Positions 17,509 to 26,119 of a stretch of DNA of 64,000 nt are shown here, piece after piece (the stretch's first letter is position 1; every line of letters starts with the position of its first letter). The notes under the pieces were generated by a model, which was given only the letters and a program-made list of their open reading frames with translations, ran no database searches and was not told the DNA's origin. The stretch covers positions 124,001-188,000 of the forward strand of contig NZ_JAUZQF010000002.1 in NCBI RefSeq assembly GCF_030718205.1. Reading direction: 5' to 3'. Source of the DNA: Nonomuraea turcica. GTDB taxonomy: Bacteria > Actinomycetota > Actinomycetes > Streptosporangiales > Streptosporangiaceae. A program made the translations under genes and the position numbers.

Positions 17509-17654
17509 GTCGCTGCCTCCGATGAAGCGCTTTCCTGGACCGGTACGGGAAAATCTCATGCCTCTCAAGATCTTTCACACCCGTGGGACTACGTACCTGG
17601 GGGATGTGGCATCGGCGCGGTCGAAACGAGCGGATGCCGGGCAGCCTCTTTTTC

Positions 17655-17668
17655 TCTAATCTGTCGTC
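17655..17668 (+). promoter_or_regulatory. Candidate -10 of a leaderless promoter for the SDR gene
   Basis: TCTAAT (17655-17660) lies 8 bp before the ATG at 17669, and no ribosome binding site is present in between. Spacing suits transcription starting at or next to the start codon. The surrounding T-rich stretch is unusual for this GC-rich region. Confidence 0.45.
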
Positions 17669-18508
17669 ATGAAAGACCCGGAGAACAAAGTCGCCGTCAT
17701 CACCGGCGCGGCGAGCGGCATCGGGCGGGGAATGGCCGAGGCATTCGCCGCAGTGGGGATGCGTGTGGTGCTGAGCGACGTGGAGGAGCCCGCACTTTAC
17801 GCCGCGGCGGCCGAGCTGCGCGATGGGGGCGCCGACGTGCACGCCGTGCCGGCCGACGTCTCACAAGCGCCTGACGTCGCCGCGCTCGCCGAGTCCGCGC
17901 TACGGAAATACGGCACCGTCAACGTATTGTGCAACAACGCGGGCATCCACACCGGCAGCAGGCCGAGCTGGGAGAGCACGCTCGACGACTGGGCGTGGAT
18001 TCTCGGCGTGAACTTGATGGGCGTCGTGCACGGAATCCGCACCTTTCTCCCCGTCATGATCGAGCAAGGCGAGGATGCGCACATCGTCAACACCGCGTCC
18101 ATAGCGGGTCTGCTGACGGGCGGCTCGTTGTACGGCGTATCAAAATCGGCCGTCATCGCATATTCAGAAACCGTTCATTTGGAACTCATCGGCGGCGGCT
18201 TCAAACCGCGCATATCGGTGCTGTGCCCCGGCGTGGTCAGCACGAACATCTTCAATTCTCACCGCAATCGGCCGGCCAGATTCGCCGAGGCCGGCCCGTT
18301 TCCGACCGGCTGGTCCGAAGACGCCGCCCGGCAGGGGTTCGCGCTCGGCCTCAGCCCGCGAACCATTGGCGAGGAGGTGCTGCAGGCGATTCGCGAGGAG
18401 CGTTTCTACATCCTGACGCATCCCGAATACGCCGGACACATCGAGCACCGGATGACGCAGATACTTCACGGCGAAAACCCGACGCTGCTGCCCATGCCGG
18501 GCAGCTGA
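17669..18508 (+). CDS. Short-chain dehydrogenase/reductase
   Basis: A 279-aa classical SDR. TGAASGIGRG near residue 12 is the nucleotide-binding motif, CNNAGIH the NNAG motif, and the catalytic Ser and YxxxK lie in NTASIAGLLTGGSLYGVSKS. An Asp after the second beta strand (LSDVEE) suggests NAD preference. Substrate unknown. No ribosome binding site is visible, and a -10-like hexamer close to the ATG suggests a leaderless message. An aldehyde dehydrogenase gene follows 71 bp downstream, and together they could oxidise an alcohol through an aldehyde to an acid. Confidence 0.9.
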   Translation: MKDPENKVAVITGAASGIGRGMAEAFAAVGMRVVLSDVEEPALYAAAAELRDGGADVHAVPADVSQAPDVAALAESALRKYGTVNVLCNNAGIHTGSRPSWESTLDDWAWILGVNLMGVVHGIRTFLPVMIEQGEDAHIVNTASIAGLLTGGSLYGVSKSAVIAYSETVHLELIGGGFKPRISVLCPGVVSTNIFNSHRNRPARFAEAGPFPTGWSEDAARQGFALGLSPRTIGEEVLQAIREERFYILTHPEYAGHIEHRMTQILHGENPTLLPMPGS

Positions 18509-18579
18509 TCGGCGGGCTGGACAACCTTTCGCCCGGCATGATCACAATGAGGTTCCTTCTCCGCCATGAAGGGCGGTCC

Positions 18580-19959
18580 ATGAACGTCCGCGACCCGCTC
18601 ACCGGCCGGATCGAGCGGCCGCTCGATCCGGTCCCGCCCGACCGGCTCGCCGCCGTCGCGGCGGAGCTGCGCGCGATGACCCCGGCCTGGCGCGACGCCG
18701 ACCGCGGCACGCCGCTGTCGCGGTTCGGCGCCGCGCTCGCCGCCGACGACGAGTTGCTCGCCGCGCTGGTGGCCGACACCGGCAGGGTGGCGGAGTCGCT
18801 GCTGGAGCGGCAGGTCGTGGCCGGCCTGATCGACCGGTGGGTACGCCAGGCGCCCGCCCTGCTGGCGCCGCCTGCCGAGTTTCCCGCCTCGTTGCCCGGC
18901 GTGGTCGTGGGCGGCGACGCGGTGCCGTACGAGCTGGTCGGGGCGATCACCCCGTGGAACTTCCCGCTGCTGCTCGGCCTCATCGACGCCGTGCCCGCGC
19001 TGGCCGCCGGGTGCGCGGTGGTGGTCAAGCCGAGCGAGGTGACCCCCAGGTTCATCGAGCCGCTGATGCGGCTGGTGCCTGACGGGTTGCCGCTGCGGGT
19101 CGTCGAGGGCGACGGCGCGACGGGGGCGGCGCTGGTGGATCTGGTGGACGCCGTGGTGTTCACCGGCAGCGTGCCGACCGGGCGGCTGGTGGCGCAGGCC
19201 GCCGCCCGCGCGTTCGTGCCGGCGTACCTGGAGCTTGGCGGAAAGGATCCGGCGATCGTGCTGGCCGGAGCGGACCTCGACCGGGCGGCCTCGGCGATCC
19301 TGTGGGGCGGCACCGCCAACGCCGGGCAGTCCTGCCAGTCCATCGAACGCGTCTACGTGGCCAGGGAGGTCCACGACGAGTTCTTGGCCCTGCTCGTGGG
19401 CAAGGCCGCCCAGGTCGGCCTGACCTGCGAGGGCGGGCCGATCGGGCCGATCATCGCGCCTGAGCAGCCGGACGTGCTCGCCGCGCACCTCGCCGATGCC
19501 GTGGCCAAGGGTGCGATCATGCACACGGGCGGGGCGATCGAGCGGCACGGCGGCGGCCACTGGTGCCGTCCGACCGTGTTGTCCAGGGTCGATCACACGA
19601 TGCTGGTGATGACGGAGGAGACGTTCGGCCCGCTGCTGCCGGTCATGGCCGTGGACGGCGTGGATGAGGCGGTCGCGCTGGCCGACGACTCGGTGTACGG
19701 GCTGTCGGCCGCGGTCTTCGCCGCCACCGAGGAGCAGGCCAGGGCCGTGGCGGCCCGGCTGCACGCCGGGGCGGTCAGCGTCAACGACGCCTCGCTGACC
19801 GCGCTCGTGCACGAGGGCGAGAAGCACTCCTTCCGGCTGTCCGGGCTCGGCGGCTCCCGCATGGGCCCCGCCTCCATCAGCCGGTTCCTGCGCCGCCGCG
19901 CCTTCCTGGTCAACCGATCCGACGCCGCCGACCCGTGGTGGCACGCGACGAAGGAGTGA
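18580..19959 (+). CDS. Aldehyde dehydrogenase family protein
   Basis: A 459-aa NAD(P)-dependent aldehyde dehydrogenase. The oxyanion Asn is in TPWNFPLLLG, the general-base Glu in YLELGGKDP, the nucleophilic Cys in NAGQSCQSIERVYV, and the cofactor motif in TEETFGPLLP. The ATG at 18580 has GAAGGG upstream; the in-frame ATG at 18538 has no ribosome site. It is slightly shorter than typical (about 480) at the N-terminus. Its final codons contain AAGGAG, which serves as the ribosome site of the following micro-ORF. Confidence 0.92.
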   Translation: MNVRDPLTGRIERPLDPVPPDRLAAVAAELRAMTPAWRDADRGTPLSRFGAALAADDELLAALVADTGRVAESLLERQVVAGLIDRWVRQAPALLAPPAEFPASLPGVVVGGDAVPYELVGAITPWNFPLLLGLIDAVPALAAGCAVVVKPSEVTPRFIEPLMRLVPDGLPLRVVEGDGATGAALVDLVDAVVFTGSVPTGRLVAQAAARAFVPAYLELGGKDPAIVLAGADLDRAASAILWGGTANAGQSCQSIERVYVAREVHDEFLALLVGKAAQVGLTCEGGPIGPIIAPEQPDVLAAHLADAVAKGAIMHTGGAIERHGGGHWCRPTVLSRVDHTMLVMTEETFGPLLPVMAVDGVDEAVALADDSVYGLSAAVFAATEEQARAVAARLHAGAVSVNDASLTALVHEGEKHSFRLSGLGGSRMGPASISRFLRRRAFLVNRSDAADPWWHATKE

Positions 19960-19964
19960 ACCGG

Positions 19965-20048
19965 ATGGGACTGCGCGCGGACTTGCCGCTGCCGGCCCCG
20001 CACGTGTGCATGCGGCGCACCCTGATCGACGAGAGCCGGGTGGCATGA
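19965..20048 (+). CDS. 27-codon micro-ORF coupling aldehyde dehydrogenase to the nitrilase-fold gene
   Basis: ATG at 19965 follows AAGGAG (19951-19956) at a spacing of 8, and that ribosome site overlaps the aldehyde dehydrogenase stop codon. The frame ends in TGA at 20046-20048, which overlaps the next ATG (20045) as ATGA. The predicted peptide starts MGLRADLPLP and ends RRTLIDESRVA, with no signal peptide or known motif. Strong ribosome site plus exact stop/start overlap suggest a translated coupling ORF. It could also be a remnant of a longer gene. Confidence 0.45.
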   Translation: MGLRADLPLPAPHVCMRRTLIDESRVA

Positions 20049-21052
20049 CGGCCTTCACCGCACTGGCGCTGCAGGTGCGGACCCGGGCCATCAACGGGGC
20101 CACCGATCCTCGGGCCGAGATCCGCGCCGCGATCGAGCGGATCGGCGCGCAGGTCGGCGGCTCGAAAGCGTGGCTCGGGCCCGGCCTGCGGCTGGTGGTG
20201 TTACCCGAGTACGCGCTGACCGGCTTCCCGATGCGGGAGAGCTTCGCCGAGTGGCGGGAGCGGGCGGCGCTCGATCCGGGCGGCCCGGAGTACCGGGTGC
20301 TCGCCGGAATCGCCGTCACGCACGAGGTGTTCCTGTGCGTGAACGCCTACGAGCGTGACGAGCACTTCCCCGAGCTGTACTTCCAGGCGTCGGTGATCTT
20401 CTCCCCCGCGGGCGAGGTGGTGCTGCGTTACCGCAGGTTGCACTCGATGTTCACGCCGACCCCGTACGACGTGTGGGGCGACTACGTGGAGATCTACGGC
20501 ATGGACGCCGTGCTGCCGGTGGCCCGTACCGAGATCGGCAACCTGGCGGTGCTGGCCTCGGAGGAGATCCTGATGCCGGAGCTGGCCCGCGCGCTGACGA
20601 TGCGCGGCGCCGAGGTGTTCTGCCAGCCGACCTCCGAGGCGTCCTCCCCCACGCTGACGCCCAAGGCGATCGCCCGCCGGGCCAGAGCCGTGGAGAACCT
20701 GGCGTACGTGGTGTCGGCCAACACCGGCGGCCTGTCCGGCACCGCCATCCCCGGCGACTCCACCAACGGCGGCTCCGAGCTGATCGACCACGAGGGGCGG
20801 GTGCTCGCGCAGGCGGGCGCGGGCGAGTCGCTGGTGGCCGCGGCGGAGCTCGACCTTGCCGCGCTGCGCCGGGCGCGGCGGCGGCCCGGCATGGCCAACC
20901 TGCCGAGCCGGGTGAAGACCGGCTTGTGGGCCGAGGAGTACGCCAGGCACGACGGCGAACGGCCCGGTGGGCTGGCCGCCGGTGCCAGGGACCGCGCGTG
21001 GTTCCGCAGCCGGCAGGCCGAGACGATCGAGCGGCTGTACGGCGCCGACTAG
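20045..21052 (+). CDS. Nitrilase-superfamily fold protein lacking catalytic Cys and Lys
   Basis: A 335-aa carbon-nitrogen hydrolase fold. The first catalytic Glu is kept in LPEYALTGF. The catalytic Lys position (usually YRKLH) reads YRRLHS, so Lys is Arg. The nucleophile position (usually CYDxRFPE) reads SEEILMPE, so Cys is Ser. I believe similar SEEIL proteins occur in other bacteria, which would make this a divergent subfamily rather than a broken gene, but I cannot verify that here. Amidase or nitrilase activity should not be assumed. The start overlaps the micro-ORF stop. Confidence 0.8.
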   Translation: MTAFTALALQVRTRAINGATDPRAEIRAAIERIGAQVGGSKAWLGPGLRLVVLPEYALTGFPMRESFAEWRERAALDPGGPEYRVLAGIAVTHEVFLCVNAYERDEHFPELYFQASVIFSPAGEVVLRYRRLHSMFTPTPYDVWGDYVEIYGMDAVLPVARTEIGNLAVLASEEILMPELARALTMRGAEVFCQPTSEASSPTLTPKAIARRARAVENLAYVVSANTGGLSGTAIPGDSTNGGSELIDHEGRVLAQAGAGESLVAAAELDLAALRRARRRPGMANLPSRVKTGLWAEEYARHDGERPGGLAAGARDRAWFRSRQAETIERLYGAD

Positions 21053-21115
21053 AGGCACATGGCTCCAGCCAGCGTTGGTGCGGGCGCCGCCCTTCCCCGC
21101 TATGCGTCATACAAA

Positions 21116-21187
21116 ATTGTCAACAATGCTGCTTCCGAAGGCGAGGTGGCGAGCACTCTTGACGCGCGTAGCCGCATTGTAAACAAT
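21116..21187 (+). promoter_or_regulatory. Promoter with two ATTGT-N2-ACAAT operators for the aromatic-acid operon
   Basis: Two perfect 12-bp palindromes, ATTGTCAACAAT (21116-21127) and ATTGTAAACAAT (21176-21187), start exactly 60 bp apart. A third ACAAT half site is at 21207-21211. TTGACG (21159-21164) and AACAAT (21182-21187), 17 bp apart, make a credible promoter whose -10 is buried in the second palindrome, so repression is the likely mode. The TTGT-N2-ACAA core resembles GntR/FadR-type operators. No such regulator gene is adjacent. Confidence 0.6.
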
Positions 21188-21225
21188 CTGTTTCACAAGA
21201 TGACGAACAATCTTGGGAGACAGGC

Positions 21226-22146
21226 ATGGCGGACCATCCCAGGCCCTCCGCTCGAGCTCGTAAGCTCGTCGCCGGCGCCTACGACATCCACATCCACGTG
21301 GCCCCCGACGTGATGCGCAGGCGAATAGACGACCTCACCTTGGCGGCACGCTTCGCCGAGGTGGGGCTCGCGGGGTTCGTGCTCAAGTCGCACTACGTCC
21401 CCACGGCGGAGCGGGCCGCGGTGGTGCGCGCGGCGGTGCCAGGGTTCGGGGCGGTCGGGGCGATCACCCTGAATGCCGCCGTAGGCGGTATGAACCCCAT
21501 CGCCGTGGAGATCGCCGCCCGGGGTGGCGCGCAGGTCGTGTGGATGCCCACGGTGGACAGCGCCAACCAGCGGGCCTGTACGGCCACCGACCCCGAAGGG
21601 GCGACGCCGCCCATGTGGGCGCGGTTGCAGGCCGATCTGCGGGAAGAGGGCATCGCGGCCGATCCGGTGGACGTGGTGGGGTCCGGCGGCGCCGTGCTCG
21701 ACCACACCCGCCAGGTGCTGCGCGTGATCGCCAAGCATGACATGACGCTCGCCACCGGCCACCTCAGCGCGGACGAGATCGACGCGGTGGTGGACGCGGC
21801 CGTGGAGGAGGGTGTCCGCCGCATCGTGATCACCCATCCGGAGTTCACGTCCCAGCGGGTCGCGATCGACCGGCAGCGCGCGCTCGCGGCCAAGGGCGCC
21901 CTGCTCGAGCGCTGCTTCACCACGCCCCACAGCGGCAAGATCTCGTGGGAGACGTGGTTCGAGCACATCAGCGCCGCGGGACCCGAGCATTCCGTGCTCT
22001 CCAGCGACCTCGGCCAGCCCTTCAACCCGCCCGTGGAAGACGGCCTCGCGCTCCTCGCCGACCGGCTGCTCGCCGAGGGCTTCACCGAAAAGGACATCCG
22101 GACCATGGCCGTGGACAACTCCCTCTGGCTGGCAGGTGCGAAATGA
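21226..22146 (+). CDS. DUF6282-family TIM-barrel metal-dependent hydrolase-like protein
   Basis: A 306-aa protein resembling amidohydrolase-type barrels: DIHIHVAPD (the DxHxH metal motif) near residue 20, KSHY with a probable metal ligand, ATGHLS and ITHPEF contributing His, and SSDLGQ supplying the final Asp. DUF6282 has no settled function. Its operon partners are a GalB-like hydratase and a GalC/RraA-like aldolase. In known pathways a similar barrel (LigI lactonase or LigJ hydratase) acts just before those steps. I infer an analogous role, on a pyrone-dicarboxylate or a related compound. The stop overlaps the next ATG. Confidence 0.75.
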   Translation: MADHPRPSARARKLVAGAYDIHIHVAPDVMRRRIDDLTLAARFAEVGLAGFVLKSHYVPTAERAAVVRAAVPGFGAVGAITLNAAVGGMNPIAVEIAARGGAQVVWMPTVDSANQRACTATDPEGATPPMWARLQADLREEGIAADPVDVVGSGGAVLDHTRQVLRVIAKHDMTLATGHLSADEIDAVVDAAVEEGVRRIVITHPEFTSQRVAIDRQRALAAKGALLERCFTTPHSGKISWETWFEHISAAGPEHSVLSSDLGQPFNPPVEDGLALLADRLLAEGFTEKDIRTMAVDNSLWLAGAK

Positions 22147-22859
22147 GCGGACGCAGGATGCTGGTGGTCGGCGCGCACAGCGCGGACTTCGTCTGGCGGG
22201 CGGCCGGCGCCATCGCCCGTCACACCTCCCGCGGCGGCGAGGCCCTGGTCCTCGCCCTGTCGTACGGCGAGCGCGGCGAATCGGGCGAGTTGTGGAAGCA
22301 GCCGGGCCAGACCGAGGACAACGTCAAGCGCATCCGGCACGAGGAGGCTACGAAGGCCGCGTCGGCGGTGGGCGCCCGGTTCGAGGCGTTCGACCTCGGC
22401 GACTATCCGCTCCGGGTGGGGCCGGAGGCCGTCGACCGGCTGGCCGAGGTGATGCGCGACTTCGCACCGCACGTCGTGCTCACCCACCCTGAGCACGACC
22501 CGTTCAACCCCGACCATCCCGCGGCGCACGCGGCGGTGGCGCAGGCCCGGCTGCTCACCTCCGGCGCGGGCGTGGCGAGCGGCTTCCGTACGGCCCCGCC
22601 CTCGGAGTTCCTGGTGTTCGAGCCGCACCAGCCCGAGTTGTGCGGATTCATCCCCACCGTCTACGTGGACATCACCCCGGTCTTCGAGCAGAAGGTCGAG
22701 GCGATGGCCGCGATGGAAGCCCAGCAATACCTTCAGGACTACTACCGGCAGCGCGCCGACCACCGCGGCAACCACGCGCGCAAGGTCACGGGCGACGCGG
22801 GGATCCGGCAGGCGGAAGCGTTCCAGCGGTTGTTGCCGAACGTGGTGGAGGGGCTGTGA
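22143..22859 (+). CDS. galB: PIG-L-fold 4-oxalomesaconate hydratase-like enzyme (GalB type)
   Basis: A 238-aa member of the PIG-L/LmbE family. The usual AHPDDE motif is AHSADF (His12, Asp15), so the deacetylase base Asp is Ala. From memory, AHSADFVWRAGGAIA is the form found in GalB, the zinc-dependent 4-oxalomesaconate hydratase of Pseudomonas putida gallate degradation, which is PIG-L-like but not a deacetylase. Other metal ligands appear in LTHPEHDPFNPDH. It overlaps the preceding and following genes by 4 bp. The neighbouring RraA-type aldolase gene supports the hydratase reading over sugar deacetylation. Confidence 0.7.
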   Translation: MSGRRMLVVGAHSADFVWRAAGAIARHTSRGGEALVLALSYGERGESGELWKQPGQTEDNVKRIRHEEATKAASAVGARFEAFDLGDYPLRVGPEAVDRLAEVMRDFAPHVVLTHPEHDPFNPDHPAAHAAVAQARLLTSGAGVASGFRTAPPSEFLVFEPHQPELCGFIPTVYVDITPVFEQKVEAMAAMEAQQYLQDYYRQRADHRGNHARKVTGDAGIRQAEAFQRLLPNVVEGL

Positions 22860-23503
22860 GCGAGCGAAGCGAGACGACCAAGAGACACGGCAGCGTGAGT
22901 GAGCTGGCCGCGGCGGGCGTGGCCACGGTCTACGAGGCCAGGGGCCGTCTCGGCCTGATCGACGGGAGTTTCGAACCTCTGCTGCCCGGTCGCGCGGTCG
23001 CCGGCCCGGCGAGGACCGCGCTGTGCGGGCAGGACGACAACCGAGCGGTTCACGAGGTGATGGCCCACGTTCAGCCGGGCGAGGTGGTGGTGCTGACCAT
23101 GCCGGAGCCGCGGCCGGTGGCGCTGCTCGGGGACCTGCTGGCCACCCAGGCCCAGACCCGCGGCGCCGCGGCGGTGCTGGTCGACGGAGCCGTACGGGAC
23201 GTGGCCGACCTGCGTGAGCTGGGCCTTCCCGTCTGGACGCGGTGGCGGCGGGTGAGGGGCGCGGGCAAGGACGTCCGCGGCGCGGTGAACGTCCCCGTCA
23301 CCGTCGGCGGCGCCACCATCGAGCCCGGCGACCTGGTGGTCCTCGATGACGACGGCGCGGTGGTGGTGCCCGCCCACGACCTCGACGCGACCGTGGGAGC
23401 CGTACGGGAAAGGCTGGCCAAGGAGGCGGGCCTGCGTGAGCGGTGGCGGTCCGGCGAGCTCAGTTATGACGCCTACGGCATGCGCGCCCAGGACGCATCA
23501 TGA
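22856..23503 (+). CDS. RraA-fold aldolase-like protein (4-carboxy-4-hydroxy-2-oxoadipate aldolase type)
   Basis: A 215-aa RraA-like protein. The active-site signature of HMG/CHA aldolases is visible: [20 protein letters not shown] followed by [19 protein letters not shown], where the Arg-Asp of VRD binds substrate and metal. CHA aldolase (GalC/ProA/LigK) splits 4-carboxy-4-hydroxy-2-oxoadipate into pyruvate and oxaloacetate, exactly the step after GalB. The start is GTG 22856 overlapping the previous stop (GTGA); a GTG at 22894 would trim 13 residues. RNase E inhibition (true RraA) is unlikely in this context. Confidence 0.72.
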   Translation: MSERSETTKRHGSVSELAAAGVATVYEARGRLGLIDGSFEPLLPGRAVAGPARTALCGQDDNRAVHEVMAHVQPGEVVVLTMPEPRPVALLGDLLATQAQTRGAAAVLVDGAVRDVADLRELGLPVWTRWRRVRGAGKDVRGAVNVPVTVGGATIEPGDLVVLDDDGAVVVPAHDLDATVGAVRERLAKEAGLRERWRSGELSYDAYGMRAQDAS

Positions 23504-24267
23504 ACGGCACCGTCATCAAGGTGAGCGGCCTGAGCAAGCAGTTCGCCAAGGACGACCTCGGCATCGTGGCGCTGCGCGACTTCGACCTCGAGATCGCCGA
23601 GGGCGGCTTCGTCACCGTGCTCGGCCGCAGCGGCTGCGGCAAGTCGACGATGCTCAACCTGCTCGCCGGTCTGACCACGCCGACCTCGGGATCGGTCGCC
23701 TACCGGGGCGAGCTGATCTCCGGCCCACGCACGGAGGTGGGCTATCTGACCCAGTCCGACACGCTCATGCCGTGGCGTGACGTCCGGAGAAACGTCGAGC
23801 TCCCCTTGGAGATCGGTGGCGTGCCCGCCGAGCGCCGGAGGGAACGCGCGGCGGAGCTCATCGCGAAGGTCGGCCTCGAGGGGTTCGAACGGCACTATCC
23901 GCGCGAGTTGTCCGGTGGCATGCGCCGCCGGGTCAGCCTCGCCAGGATGCTGGCAGGGGGCCCGGAGACGTTGCTGATGGACGAGCCGTTCGGCGCGCTC
24001 GACGCCCAGTTGCGCGGTGATCTGCAGGCGGAGTTGTTGCGGCTGTGGGAGGAGAGCGGGCAGACGGTGGTGTTCGTGACCCATGACATCGAGGAGGCGT
24101 TGCTGCTCGGCGACCGGGTCGTGGTGCTGGGCCGAGTCGGCCGCATCGTGCTGGACCGGCCGATCGACCTGCCCCGGCCCAGGGACGCCGACGAGCTGCG
24201 GGTGGACCCGGGCTTCGTCGCCCTGCACCGCGAGCTGACCGAGGCGCTCCGGGAGGGAGCACGATGA
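23500..24267 (+). CDS. ABC importer ATPase, nitrate/sulfonate/taurine type
   Basis: A 255-aa ATPase with Walker [11 protein letters not shown], signature [15 protein letters not shown], Walker [12 protein letters not shown] and H-loop [13 protein letters not shown], the pattern of SsuB/TauB-type importers. It overlaps both neighbours by ATGA. It energises import with the next two genes. Given the enzymes upstream, an aromatic or tricarboxylic acid is a better substrate guess than sulfonates. Confidence 0.9.
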   Translation: MNGTVIKVSGLSKQFAKDDLGIVALRDFDLEIAEGGFVTVLGRSGCGKSTMLNLLAGLTTPTSGSVAYRGELISGPRTEVGYLTQSDTLMPWRDVRRNVELPLEIGGVPAERRRERAAELIAKVGLEGFERHYPRELSGGMRRRVSLARMLAGGPETLLMDEPFGALDAQLRGDLQAELLRLWEESGQTVVFVTHDIEEALLLGDRVVVLGRVGRIVLDRPIDLPRPRDADELRVDPGFVALHRELTEALREGAR

Positions 24268-25082
24268 CCACGACCATCCAAACAGTGCGGCTCGACCGGA
24301 GCTGGTGGAGCAGGCACGGCGGCACCACCACGGTGTGGACCCTGCGCGCCCTGCTGGTGGCGGCGCTGCTGCTCGTGTGGGAGCTGACCGCGGAGCGCTG
24401 GTTCGACATCACCTTCACCAGCAGGCCGAGCGACATCTGGACCCGGCTGGTCCAGTGGCAGCAGGACGGGACCCTGTGGTCCAACACCTGGATCACGGTC
24501 CAGGAGATCGTCTACGGCTTCGTGCTCGGCGCGGTCGCGGGCGCGCTGACCGGCTTCCTGCTGGCCTCGGCGCCCGCCGTCTACCGGGTGCTCGATCCGT
24601 TCATCATGGCGCTCTACGCGATCCCGAAGGTCGCGCTGGCCCCGCTGTTCATCGTCTGGTTCGGCATCGGCCTGCACATGAAGGTGCTGCTGGCCGCCGC
24701 GACGGTGTTCTTCCTCGTCTTTCTCAACACGGCGGCGGGCGTGCGCGAGGTGGACCGCGGCCTGATCGACGCCGTGCGCCTGATGGGCGGCGGCCGGCGG
24801 GAGATCATGCTCAAGGTGGTCGTCCCATCGTCGATGACCGGGTTGCTCACCGGGCTCAAGGTGGCCATCCCCTATGCGCTCATCGGCGCCGTGATCGGCG
24901 AGCTGGTGGCCTCCAACCGCGGGCTCGGTTACCTGATCAACGACGCGGCCGCGCAGTTCGACACCGCGGGGGTGTTCGCCACGCTCGCGGTCCTGAGCGT
25001 GATCGCGGCACTGCTGAACCTGGTGGTGGGGCTGCTCGACCGCCGGGCCCGCCGGTGGAAGCCGATGGGGGCGGAGCAGTGA
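24264..25082 (+). CDS. ABC importer permease, SsuC/TauC type
   Basis: A 272-aa permease with about six membrane segments. The conserved EAA loop is [20 protein letters not shown], which contacts the ATPase. [11 protein letters not shown] near residue 50 is typical of the SsuC group. It overlaps the ATPase and the binding-protein genes by four bases each, so all three should be made in equal amounts. Confidence 0.9.
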   Translation: MTTTIQTVRLDRSWWSRHGGTTTVWTLRALLVAALLLVWELTAERWFDITFTSRPSDIWTRLVQWQQDGTLWSNTWITVQEIVYGFVLGAVAGALTGFLLASAPAVYRVLDPFIMALYAIPKVALAPLFIVWFGIGLHMKVLLAAATVFFLVFLNTAAGVREVDRGLIDAVRLMGGGRREIMLKVVVPSSMTGLLTGLKVAIPYALIGAVIGELVASNRGLGYLINDAAAQFDTAGVFATLAVLSVIAALLNLVVGLLDRRARRWKPMGAEQ

Positions 25083-26104
25083 GGCGCAAAGTCCTGGCCG
25101 TCCTCGCCGCACTGGTCCTGGTCACGACCGGGTGCGCCCAACGCGGCTCGACGACGCCGCCGGGCGTGCTCAACGTCGGCCAGATCAGCAACTCGATCGC
25201 CTTCTTCCCCCTCTTCGTGGCCGAGCAGAAGGGCTACTTCATGCAGGAGGGGGTCAAACTGGGCGAACGGCCGAGGCTCGGCACCGGCGCCAAGGTCGCG
25301 GCCGCGCTCAAGTCGGGCAGCATCGACCTGGGCGCCGGGGTGCTGACCGACGCGCTCAACCTCGCCAGGATCGACGACAAGACCCGGCTCGTGTCCAACC
25401 TGGTGGACCGCTACTACGTCGATGTGGTGGTCGGCTCCTCCTTCACCGGCGCCACCGCGGCCGACCCGCTCGAGCAGCGCATCCGCGCTCTGCGCGGCAA
25501 GAAGATCGGCATCACCGGCCCGGGCAGCGGGACCGAGGCCCTGGTCACCTACCTGTTCGCCAAGGCAGGCATGAACTCCGCCACGGACTGCGAACTGGTC
25601 AACCTCGGCAGCATCGCCGCCTCGGCGCTGGGCGCGCTCAAGGCCGGGAGGGTGGACGCGCTGGCCTTCTTCCAGCCGATCGCCCAGCAGGCGGCGGCCG
25701 CCGGCATCGGCACCCGTTACATCTCGCCTGCCGCCGGTGATGTGCCAGGGCTGGAGCGGACCGCGCACGGCGTCACGTTCACCACGCAGCGGATCATCGA
25801 CAAGAAGCCGGCGGAGGTCGCCGCCTTCCAGCGCGCGCTGGAGCGTGCGCAGCGGTACATCCACGAGGCCGAGCCGGAGGAGATCACGCGGCTGCTGACG
25901 GTCTACCTCAAGGGCATCGATCCGAAGGCGCTGACCGAGTTGCCCGGCCTCATGCGGACCGAGATACCGGAGACCATCGGTTTCTCCCGCACGTCCTTCG
26001 ACACGGCCATCGCCTTCCATCGCACCACCGGCCTGGTCAGACACCTCCCCGCCTACGAGGCGATCGTGCCGCCCACCCTCAGGACGACCGGCTCCTCGAC
26101 GTGA
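25079..26104 (+). CDS. NMT1/SsuA-like substrate-binding lipoprotein
   Basis: A 341-aa binding protein with a lipoprotein signal: basic start (VRRK), hydrophobic core and lipobox TTGC at about residues 17-20. The body starts with LNVGQISNSIAFFPLFVAEQ, the NMT1/SsuA fold opening, and GKKIGITGPGSGTEALVTY provides the usual phosphate/carboxylate-binding loop. The GTG start overlaps the permease stop. It would capture an anionic substrate at the membrane surface for the importer. It ends the six-gene operon. Confidence 0.88.
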   Translation: MRRKVLAVLAALVLVTTGCAQRGSTTPPGVLNVGQISNSIAFFPLFVAEQKGYFMQEGVKLGERPRLGTGAKVAAALKSGSIDLGAGVLTDALNLARIDDKTRLVSNLVDRYYVDVVVGSSFTGATAADPLEQRIRALRGKKIGITGPGSGTEALVTYLFAKAGMNSATDCELVNLGSIAASALGALKAGRVDALAFFQPIAQQAAAAGIGTRYISPAAGDVPGLERTAHGVTFTTQRIIDKKPAEVAAFQRALERAQRYIHEAEPEEITRLLTVYLKGIDPKALTELPGLMRTEIPETIGFSRTSFDTAIAFHRTTGLVRHLPAYEAIVPPTLRTTGSST

Positions 26105-26119
26105 CGGGGAGGCGGCGGA

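Noticed and set aside
15739..17874. Long plus-strand open frame of about 700 codons
   Set aside because: It is the antisense shadow of the LuxR regulator, kept open by high GC and the in-frame repeats; the opposite strand carries clear Walker and LuxR motifs.
22143..22859. Mycothiol- or GlcNAc-type PIG-L deacetylase
   Set aside because: The catalytic Asp of AHPDDE is Ala here (AHSADF), and the neighbours are a CHA-aldolase-like gene and a DUF6282 gene.
22856..23503. Regulator of RNase E activity (RraA proper)
   Set aside because: The operon context and the full aldolase signature favour a catabolic enzyme.
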